Shown here in pieces: positions 14,499-20,177 of a DNA stretch of 23,510 bases. The translations under genes and the position numbers were made by a program. Below the pieces are notes generated by a model that saw nothing but the letters and a program-made list of their open reading frames with translations, was not told where the DNA came from and did not search any database. Origin of the DNA: Ruminococcaceae bacterium UBA6434 (GTDB lineage: Bacteria > Bacillota > Clostridia > Oscillospirales > Acutalibacteraceae); the NCBI GenBank assembly GCA_002437245.1, contig DJOQ01000019.1, positions 1 to 23,510 on the forward strand, in the 5' to 3' direction. Numbering within the stretch: position 1 is the first letter of the stretch; each line of letters begins with the position of its first letter.

Positions 14499-14525
14499 AT
14501 GAAAGAAAGCGAGGCTCGTTTATGA
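14499..14525 (+). CDS. Candidate 8-residue upstream leader ORF
   Basis: ATG 14499 encodes MKESEARL and ends at TGA 14523-14525, overlapping the next ATG as ATGA. It has the strong ribosome site of the transcript (AAGGGGAG about 5-6 nt upstream), while the next gene has only GCGAGG. This suggests that translation of the leader delivers ribosomes to the downstream gene. Eight codons are too few to prove expression. Confidence 0.45.
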   Translation: MKESEARL

Positions 14526-14728
14526 AAAACTTAAAAGTCGGAATAATTTTGATGGTTCTGGGCAACATATTAAATTTGGCATATACGGCATTTTCGGGTA
14601 ATGAAACGAGCAGCTTCGGCGATTTCAGCAGCGGCTTGCTTTTGGGATTGTCAATAGGCTGCAATCTTGTCAGCATAATTTTGATAGTCTCCTATATGGC
14701 AAAAAACAAAGAGAAAAACAAAAAGTGA
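14522..14728 (+). CDS. Small two-helix membrane protein, unknown function
   Basis: 68 residues from ATG 14522. Two hydrophobic segments, VGIILMVLGNILNLAYTAF (about 6-24) and LLLGLSIGCNLVSIILIVSYM (about 39-59), are joined by a short polar loop (SGNETSSFGDFSS), and the tail is lysine-rich (AKNKEKNKK). By the positive-inside rule the C-terminus is cytoplasmic. I do not recognise the family. A longer upstream frame exists in the same phase but lacks a ribosome site and crosses the promoter, so it is rejected. Its only possible ribosome site is weak and falls inside the preceding mini-ORF. The following gene is also a membrane protein, 91 nt downstream. Confidence 0.7.
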   Translation: MKNLKVGIILMVLGNILNLAYTAFSGNETSSFGDFSSGLLLGLSIGCNLVSIILIVSYMAKNKEKNKK

Positions 14729-14819
14729 TAGGGTCGTTGTTACAATTTATTGCAAATAAATCATAATTGCGGGAGTAACACGGTACGGTGTTATTTGTAT
14801 GTTAACTGTGGGGGTTAAT

Positions 14820-15617
14820 ATGGATAAAAAGAAATCAATTAAAAATCTCGTCGTCGTTTTAATTGCAGTGGTGTTATTGGGGCTTCTTTGGGCTTTTGTC
14901 AAAAACCAAGTGACAACAACACCGATATATATTGTTGTTGATACCTTTGCTCTGATTATACCGAGCATAATTTTGATACCCGGAATAATTTGCTATATCG
15001 CTTACTTTTTTGTCAATGACGCAAAAATAAAATCCGTGCTTAAGATAAGCTCATTATGTATAGCGGCTTTCTGCGTGGTTTTCTCCGTGTCGTTTTTTGC
15101 CGCGGTATTTGTAAATTCGGGCAGCGAAAAGACGAGCAGCTATAAAGAAGCCGCCGAGAGTAAATACAGCTTGGGTAATTTTGTCGATTTGGCTGATTAC
15201 GAGGCTGAGCGTTCGGATGATGAACTGTATTCAAACGGCTTTTTAAGCGGTTATTATACTGTTGATAATTATTCTAAAAGCGACGGCAGCTATAACTATT
15301 ATACAGCTACCGTATATGAGTATACCGGCGGAACGGCGGCATCGCGAAAGCTTATTAAGAAAAGGCTTGAAAAAGAACTGTTAAGGGAGACCTCGGTCGG
15401 CGGAAAAAGCATTAAATATACAGACGGAACCAATGGCGATTACCGATATAAATACTGTAATTACACAGACAAATTTGAAATGCGGTCTTCGTCATATTTC
15501 AGTATCGTAGCGGAAAGCAGCGATAAGGTAACGGTATATATATTAAAGTCGAAATATAGAAATCATTTCGGCGAGCCGTTTGACGCGGAAAAAATTATCA
15601 GCTCAATTTGCAGCTGA
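14820..15617 (+). CDS. Membrane protein with C-terminal extracytoplasmic domain, unknown function
   Basis: 265 residues from ATG 14820 (GGGGG 5 nt upstream; the ATG at 14799 has no site). Three membrane segments are visible: about residues 9-29, 40-66 and 76-100. From about residue 105 to the end is a soluble domain rich in Ser, Tyr, Lys and Glu (SYKEAAESKYSLGNF, YYTATVYEYTGG, SSYFSIVAESSDKVTVYIL). With three segments and a basic N-terminus (MDKKKSIKN), that domain would lie outside the cell. No family is recognised. It may be co-transcribed with the small membrane protein before it, and it ends at a strong terminator. Confidence 0.7.
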   Translation: MDKKKSIKNLVVVLIAVVLLGLLWAFVKNQVTTTPIYIVVDTFALIIPSIILIPGIICYIAYFFVNDAKIKSVLKISSLCIAAFCVVFSVSFFAAVFVNSGSEKTSSYKEAAESKYSLGNFVDLADYEAERSDDELYSNGFLSGYYTVDNYSKSDGSYNYYTATVYEYTGGTAASRKLIKKRLEKELLRETSVGGKSIKYTDGTNGDYRYKYCNYTDKFEMRSSSYFSIVAESSDKVTVYILKSKYRNHFGEPFDAEKIISSICS

Positions 15618-15636
15618 AATAAAGCTTCTTAACTGC

Positions 15637-15673
15637 AAAATCCCTGCTATCAAAATGATAGCAGGGATTTTTT
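15637..15673 (+). terminator. Rho-independent terminator
   Basis: AAATCCCTGCTATCA and TGATAGCAGGGATTT are perfect complements around AAA, followed by further T to 15673. The flanking A/T runs also allow weak use on the minus strand for the DUF5412 gene. Confidence 0.92.
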
Positions 15674-15752
15674 GTGCTTGAAACAAAAGTCTTACATATT
15701 AAATGCATACCGATTTTTCCCGGTATGGATTTTCCGGCGGTAATTAAGAAAT

Positions 15753-16133
15753 TTATTCCTTGCGCCAATCATATGTTTCGCCGCTTGACATATCAAGCGT
15801 TTTTCCGTTGATTGAAACGATTGTATTATCAACCCAATCTATTTTAGCCTCGGATTCGTGATATGCATTATAAATTATTTCTTTTTGATTTCCGTTTATC
15901 ATATAGACTCTGACGGAATAATCTACGGTTGCACCGGGCTCCGTTCTGTATGCCTCCAAATTATATTTGCCGTCCGGTGACTCCGATGAACATAAAAATG
16001 TTTCTTGAACGTTTTTTTGAGAGTTTGCTATCGTCAAAACAGGAATAATGTAGTTGCGAATAAGCATGGCAAGTGAAAATACCAAGGCAATACCCAATAT
16101 TATGGATATAATTGTTATAACGGTCTTTTTCAT
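15753..16133 (-). CDS. DUF5412 family protein
   Basis: 126 residues from ATG 16133, with AAAGGAG 8 nt upstream on the minus strand. One N-terminal membrane segment (about residues 4-24, VITIISIILGIALVFSLAMLI) is followed by a small soluble domain. SPDGKYNLEAYRTEPGATVDYSVRVYM, the IIYNAYHESEAKIDWVDNTIVSINGKTLD part and the ending TYDWRKE match what I recall of DUF5412. The function of this family is unknown. The domain probably faces outside. Gene-poor sequence lies on its upstream side (16134-16464), with a TACAGG/CCTGTA inverted repeat near the start. Confidence 0.75.
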   Translation of the reverse strand: MKKTVITIISIILGIALVFSLAMLIRNYIIPVLTIANSQKNVQETFLCSSESPDGKYNLEAYRTEPGATVDYSVRVYMINGNQKEIIYNAYHESEAKIDWVDNTIVSINGKTLDMSSGETYDWRKE

Positions 16134-16464
16134 AGTTAAAGCTCCTTTAATGACCTTCGTTACAAAGATCAATACAGGATTCACCCTGTAAAATATTAAC
16201 AAAGTAAGATTACACAACAATATTAACTGAAATTACCATGCTTGTAAATTTGTTTTTTGGACAGTTTTGTCGAATAAATCGGTATTTGGCAAATTTGCGG
16301 CGACAAGCAGAAAAAAGTGTTACGTATCAGCACAAGTGTAGTTAATAAATATCTAAAACTCGATAAACTGCGAAACTTCGGGAGAGTATCCGACGATTGC
16401 TTTAATCGCTGTAATTGTGAAAATTGCTTATCCGTCGCAATCGTACATATCACACGTAATGCTG
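16134..16464. other. Gene-free interval between the DUF5412 gene and comF
   Basis: No supported gene: the one open frame (16223-16453, minus) lacks a ribosome site and family features. It holds an inverted repeat TACAGG-N6-CCTGTA (about 16181-16198), a perfect Spo0A-box match TTTGTCGAA (16266-16274), and an 8-bp inverted repeat ACGATTGC/GCAATCGT (16393-16400 and 16437-16444). I see no clear -35/-10 pair. Confidence 0.5.
16266..16274 (+). promoter_or_regulatory. Perfect Spo0A-box match
   Basis: TTTGTCGAA agrees with TTTGTCRAA at all nine positions. It is 133 bp upstream of the DUF5412 start. A single nine-base match can arise by chance. Confidence 0.3.
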
Positions 16465-17166
16465 TTATCCTATCTTTTTAGCTATGGCGGCGGTTACGGC
16501 GCAAACCTCTTTTGCTCCGGCGAACTTCAGCATTTTGGCACACTCCGAAAGCGTGGAGCCGGTGGTCTTTATGTCATCTGCAAGAAGTATTGTTTTGCCG
16601 TCAAGATATGAAAATTCTTCCGCTGTCGCAAATATGCCGAATACATTGCCGCGCCGTTTGTTTCCCGGAAGCGTATGTTGGCGCGGAACGTCATAGAGCT
16701 TTACGAGCATCTCCCGACACGGCAAACAAAGCTCCTCGCCGAGCACTTTTGCCAAAAGCTCGCTCTGGTTAAATTCCCTGTCATGTTTTTCGGATTTTGA
16801 AAACGGCACAAAGGTTATTATGTCAAATTCTTTTTCGCCGTATTGCTCTTTTACGGTTTTTGCCATATCCTGCGCGAGAGTGCGTGCGACAAAATCCTTT
16901 CCCTCAAATTTCAGGCGGTGTATGGCGGCTTTGGCAGCGCCCTCATAGTAAAACGGAGCGGCGACGGCGGAGTATTCGCTTTTTGCCTGCCTACAGGAGC
17001 AGTCCTCTTTGCTGTGACCGCAAAAATGGCAGTACGGGGGCAAAATACGCGGCAGGGAGCTTTCGCAATTTTCACAGATGTCTTTTTCCGGGACTATCAA
17101 TTCTCCGCAGTATTTGCACCTTTTTGGGAAAAAGACGGAAAGAAGCCTATCCGCAAATTTAAGCAA
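16465..17166 (-). CDS. comF: ComF family protein (phosphoribosyltransferase-like)
   Basis: 233 residues. The likely start is TTG 17166, since GGAGG lies 8 nt before it; the GTG at 17175 touches that site. The N-terminus has two zinc-finger-like Cys clusters (CKYCGELIVPEKDICENC and CHFCGHSKEDCSC, about residues 17-60). The C-terminal part is a PRTase fold with the signature ILLADDIKTTGSTLSEC near residue 200. ComF proteins take part in natural DNA uptake in Bacillus and Haemophilus; many Clostridia carry comF without a full competence set, and no other com gene is visible here. It is the last gene of the response regulator-kinase operon, about 19 nt after the kinase stop. Confidence 0.9.
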   Translation of the reverse strand: MLKFADRLLSVFFPKRCKYCGELIVPEKDICENCESSLPRILPPYCHFCGHSKEDCSCRQAKSEYSAVAAPFYYEGAAKAAIHRLKFEGKDFVARTLAQDMAKTVKEQYGEKEFDIITFVPFSKSEKHDREFNQSELLAKVLGEELCLPCREMLVKLYDVPRQHTLPGNKRRGNVFGIFATAEEFSYLDGKTILLADDIKTTGSTLSECAKMLKFAGAKEVCAVTAAIAKKIG

Positions 17167-17185
17167 AACATTCACCTCCGCAAAC

Positions 17186-18646
17186 TCAGGCTTTTTTTAT
17201 GTCAAACCAAAATACAACTCCGTCATCCGTGTTTTCGGCACCGTATTTTTCACCGTGCAGCTTTTGTATTGCGCCGACTATCGAAAGACCGAGTCCGAAA
17301 CGCCCCTCTGCGCGCGAATGTGACTTGTCGGCGCGGTAAAAGCTTATCCATATTTTATCCATATCATCGCTGTCTATATGGCTTCCGCTGTTGTATACGC
17401 AAATTCGTATACTGCCTTTGTCGGTGCTTTGCCCTTTATAGACTCTTATAATGTTGTCGCCCGAAACGTGCGAGCAGGCGTTCGATATATAGTTGTTAAA
17501 TATCATTCGTATTTTAACGCTGTCGCCGAGACCGAAGCTGTCGCTCGGAATGTCATTTATAAATTTAATTCCATTGCTCTCGAATTTTAAACGGTTTTCT
17601 TCGCCGTATTCTTCCGCGGCGGCACGAAGGTCTATCTTGTCCATACTGAGCTTGACGTTGCCGGATTCGTACATCGAAAGCTCGAGAAGCTGTAAAACGA
17701 GCGTATTCATCTTGTGAGTTTCGTCGGTTATTATTTCACAATATTCCGAAGCGCCTTTTGCGTCTCCGCTGTCGAGCATAAGCTTGGCGCCCTCCGAGTA
17801 GCCCTGTATTATCGAAATCGGAGTTTTCAGCTCGTGCGAAACATTGGAAATAAAGTCCTTGCGGATTTTGTCGAGCTGCTGTTCTCTTTCTATATCCTCT
17901 TGCAGCCTGCGGTTTTTCTCGTTTAAATCGTCGAGCGTGTTTTTAAGCGAATCCGAAAGCTCGTTTATACTGCTTGCCAAAGTGCCTATTTCATCGTTTC
18001 CGCCGTATTCGCACTTCTTTGAGAAGTCCATATCCGCCATACCGCCGGTGACGCAGCTCATTTCGATAAGCGGCTTTGTAAACCGTTTTGAGTAGAAATA
18101 TATCGCAACAAGCGTGCCGCAAAGGGCGAGTATACTCGTTATAAGCATTACGTTTATGGCTGTATCGGCATAGGAGTCTATCGTAGTTTTTTTGCTGTAC
18201 ATCTCAAGATCTCCGCCGAAATTAAGACTTTTTCCGTAGACTATGAATTGCGTGTCGCTCAGGGCGTTTTCCTGAATTTCAAAAAAGGAGCCGTCGGGGT
18301 TGTCGTGCCTGTCTTTGATTACGATTTTTCCGCCGGTTATACCGGTAGGCGCGGCGCCGTAGTAAAGTGGAGTGCCGTCAGACATATATACGTCTATGGT
18401 AACGCCGTTGTCTTTTTCGAGCAATGCGATTTTAGAGCTGTAATCGGCGGCGGAAACGTCGTAAGTGTCAATCTCCTCCGCAAGAGACTGCATGGTTCGC
18501 TTTTGATTGAGTATGTATATTGACGACAGATACCATTTGTTGAGCGCAAGTATCAGCGTCACGGCAAGCAGCACTATGGCGCCGACCTGTAAAAACAGCC
18601 GCAACCTTATACTTATAAAGCGTTTGCTCTCAGTCTTTTTGCTCAT
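17186..18646 (-). CDS. Two-component sensor histidine kinase
   Basis: 486 residues from ATG 18646 (GAGG 7 nt upstream). The topology is a first membrane segment (about 15-35), an extracytoplasmic sensor of about 110 residues, a second segment (about 145-165), HAMP (about 168-220), a short coiled coil (NEKNRRLQEDIEREQQLDK), HisKA with FISNVSHELKTPISIIQGY (phospho-accepting His near 271), and an HATPase_c domain with an N-box (NNYISNACSH) and a G-box (GRFGLGLSIVGAIQKLHG). It should phosphorylate the response regulator encoded just upstream. The signal is unknown. The kinase starts 2 nt after the regulator stop. Confidence 0.95.
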   Translation of the reverse strand: MSKKTESKRFISIRLRLFLQVGAIVLLAVTLILALNKWYLSSIYILNQKRTMQSLAEEIDTYDVSAADYSSKIALLEKDNGVTIDVYMSDGTPLYYGAAPTGITGGKIVIKDRHDNPDGSFFEIQENALSDTQFIVYGKSLNFGGDLEMYSKKTTIDSYADTAINVMLITSILALCGTLVAIYFYSKRFTKPLIEMSCVTGGMADMDFSKKCEYGGNDEIGTLASSINELSDSLKNTLDDLNEKNRRLQEDIEREQQLDKIRKDFISNVSHELKTPISIIQGYSEGAKLMLDSGDAKGASEYCEIITDETHKMNTLVLQLLELSMYESGNVKLSMDKIDLRAAAEEYGEENRLKFESNGIKFINDIPSDSFGLGDSVKIRMIFNNYISNACSHVSGDNIIRVYKGQSTDKGSIRICVYNSGSHIDSDDMDKIWISFYRADKSHSRAEGRFGLGLSIVGAIQKLHGEKYGAENTDDGVVFWFDIKKA

Positions 18647-18648
18647 AT

Positions 18649-19320
18649 TCATTCCTCTATCTTATAGCCTACGCCGTATACGGTATGTAAATGTTTTGCT
18701 CCCCAGTCGCCGAGCTTTGTGCGAAGTCTTGCAACGTGCGAATCAACGGTCCTTATGTCGCCGTCGTAGTCAAAACCCCAGACATCGTCCAGCAGCTGTT
18801 CGCGCGAGTAAACTCTGCCAACAAAGCCGAGTAGCTTTATGAGAATACTGTATTCTTTAAGCGTCAGCGAAACGGCTTCACCGTAAACCTTGACCTCGTG
18901 CGCGTCTTTGTTGACCGACAGACCCCAAAGCTCGTCCGCATCGGGAACATATCCGTTTCCCGTGCGGCGCAAAAGAGCCTCCACACGCTTCATAAGCACA
19001 GCCGGAGAAAACGGCTTTGTAACGTAATCGTCGGCACCGCTTTCAAATCCGGTTAATTGGTCAAAATCCTGGCTTCTTGCCGATAGCAGCATAATGGGCA
19101 CGGCAGAGCGCTTCCTTATTTCTCTTGTCGCCTCCCAGCCGTCGAGCTCGGGCATCATAATATCCATTATTATGAGGGCGGTATCGGGGTTTTGCCTGAA
19201 AAGGTCCACAGCTCGTTTGCCGTCCGCGGCTTCAAGCGGCGTATGACCCTCTTTAATCAGGAAATCACATACGAGCCGCCTTATGAGCATTTCATCGTCT
19301 GCCACTATTATTTTTGCCAT
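18649..19320 (-). CDS. OmpR/PhoB-family response regulator
   Basis: 223 residues from ATG 19320 (MAKIIVADDEML). GGGAG stands 11 nt upstream, somewhat far. The receiver domain (1-120) has the acidic pair (ADDE), the phosphorylation site Asp53 in IIMDIMMPELDGW, a Ser (LLSARS) in the Thr/Ser position, and Lys in DDYVTKPF. A winged-helix DNA-binding domain follows (about 130-223; SLTLKEYSILIKLLGFVGRVYSREQLLDDVWG, DIRTVDSHVARLRTKLGDW, VYGVGYKIEE). It is first in an operon with the kinase and comF; its targets are unknown. A terminator for queT precedes it. Confidence 0.96.
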   Translation of the reverse strand: MAKIIVADDEMLIRRLVCDFLIKEGHTPLEAADGKRAVDLFRQNPDTALIIMDIMMPELDGWEATREIRKRSAVPIMLLSARSQDFDQLTGFESGADDYVTKPFSPAVLMKRVEALLRRTGNGYVPDADELWGLSVNKDAHEVKVYGEAVSLTLKEYSILIKLLGFVGRVYSREQLLDDVWGFDYDGDIRTVDSHVARLRTKLGDWGAKHLHTVYGVGYKIEE

Positions 19321-19360
19321 TATGACATCGTCTCCCGTTTTCTGCCGGCATATCGGCACA

Positions 19361-19407
19361 AAAAAATAATCTCAAAAACAGCAGGTGCCGTTACTGAGAT
19401 TATTTTA
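19361..19407 (-). terminator. Terminator after queT
   Basis: On the minus strand AAAATAATCTCA pairs perfectly with TGAGATTATTTT around an 18-20 nt loop and is followed by T. The loop is long for a terminator, but stem and T-run are clear. Confidence 0.75.
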
Positions 19408-19441
19408 TCACAAACCGATAGCTTGTTTCAATATATAAGAG

Positions 19442-19957
19442 TTATTTAAGGTATTTGCGAAGTCCCGTCTTGTTTATTGCGGCGCAAAGCGGCATTCCGG
19501 CGGCATAGCATACCACAAGTTCGCCGAGCCCCACAAATGCTGCCTGAATGAGAAACCCCTTAAAAGTGAAGCCCTCGGGCAAAAATACGGTTATTTCCGC
19601 TCCGACTGTAACGGCGTTAAAAACTACCGAAAAAACCGGCGCAAGAAGCGGCAAGCCCTTAACTCTGACATTTCTCGTAAGATACGTAAAAACGGCTGCC
19701 AAAAGCGTTGCTGCCGATCCGCAGATTATGTCCGCAATACCGTAAGGACTTCCGAGGTTTGCCAAAATGCAGCCGATTGTAAGGCCCGGTATGGCGGCAG
19801 GCGTGTATGCCGCAAGAACCGTCAGAGCCTCGGAAAATCTGAACTGTACCGCTCCGTAAGCAAGATTAACTGCGGACGCGGCATAGGTCAGCGCAGCGTA
19901 GAGCGCGGCAATTACCGCACCGCAGACGAGAAAGTTTACGTCTTTTTTCTTATTCAT
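19442..19957 (-). CDS. queT: QueT family queuosine-precursor transporter (ECF S-component)
   Basis: 171 residues from ATG 19957 (AAGGAG 8 nt upstream). It is a multi-pass membrane protein with about five hydrophobic segments, fitting an energy-coupling-factor substrate-binding component. FLVCGAVIAALYAALTYA, GAVQFRFSEALTVLAAYTPAAIPGLTIGC and NLGSPYGIADIICGSAATLLAA match the QueT family, thought to import preQ1/preQ0-type queuosine precursors. The shared ECF energizing subunits are not encoded nearby, which is usual. A preQ1-riboswitch-like leader precedes the gene, so expression should fall when precursor is plentiful. Confidence 0.92.
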   Translation of the reverse strand: MNKKKDVNFLVCGAVIAALYAALTYAASAVNLAYGAVQFRFSEALTVLAAYTPAAIPGLTIGCILANLGSPYGIADIICGSAATLLAAVFTYLTRNVRVKGLPLLAPVFSVVFNAVTVGAEITVFLPEGFTFKGFLIQAAFVGLGELVVCYAAGMPLCAAINKTGLRKYLK

Positions 19958-19964
19958 TTTTAAA

Positions 19965-20022
19965 ACTCCTTAGTTTTGATTCGGGCGTTTGCCCTGTCAG
20001 GCGGATCTCGAACTGACAGCCT
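19965..20022 (-). promoter_or_regulatory. preQ1 riboswitch-like leader of queT
   Basis: Read on the minus strand, CTGTCAG (20013-20019) and CTGACAG (19994-20000) form a 7-bp stem with the loop TTCGAGATCCGC, comparable to the GUUCNAG...CC loop of preQ1-I aptamers. A small hairpin GGGCAAACGCCC (19983-19994) follows, then the tail GAATCAAAACTAAGGAG, which matches the preQ1-I A-rich tail and includes the ribosome site (AAGGAG, 19966-19971). Loop TCC can pair with tail GGA to form the pseudoknot that hides the ribosome site. The gene it controls is a known preQ1 target. The extra hairpin is not part of preQ1-I. Confidence 0.68.
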
Positions 20023-20049
20023 TGATTATGAGATTTTCAAAGCATTGAA

Positions 20050-20078
20050 ATTGTATAATAAAAGCACCTGTTCGTCAA
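20050..20078 (-). promoter_or_regulatory. Sigma-A promoter for queT
   Basis: On the minus strand TTGACG (20073-20078) and TACAAT (20050-20055) have 17 bp spacing. Transcription would begin near 20043, about 25 nt before the riboswitch-like stem. Confidence 0.8.
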
Positions 20079-20095
20079 GAAAAAACAAAAAATTT

Positions 20096-20105
20096 TTCCG
20101 CGGAA
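20096..20105. promoter_or_regulatory. Palindrome between divergent promoters (candidate operator)
   Basis: TTCCGCGGAA is a perfect 10-bp palindrome midway between the -35 of queT (20073-20078) and that of the fucosidase gene (20117-20122). A regulator site is plausible; nothing further supports it. Confidence 0.35.
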
Positions 20106-20116
20106 GGGCTCAAATA

Positions 20117-20145
20117 TTGACTTTTTCGCTTCCGTTTGCTATTGT
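20117..20145 (+). promoter_or_regulatory. Sigma-A promoter for the GH95 gene
   Basis: TTGACT (20117-20122) and TATTGT (20140-20145) have 17 bp spacing and lie 32 nt upstream of the TTG start. Confidence 0.65.
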
Positions 20146-20177
20146 TTTTATAAATAAAACGGTAAGGAGCGTTTGCA

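Noticed and set aside
14216..14521. Upstream extension of the 68-residue membrane protein gene
   Set aside because: It crosses the sigK start and the sigma-A promoter, without a ribosome site.
15690..15720. ATACCG/CGGTAT hairpin between convergent genes as a second terminator
   Set aside because: The stem is short and neither strand has a proper T-run; the perfect hairpin at 15637-15673 is the better terminator.
16223..16453. 76-residue minus-strand open frame between the DUF5412 gene and comF
   Set aside because: No ribosome site before its ATG, Ser/Gln/Cys-mixed composition and no family features.
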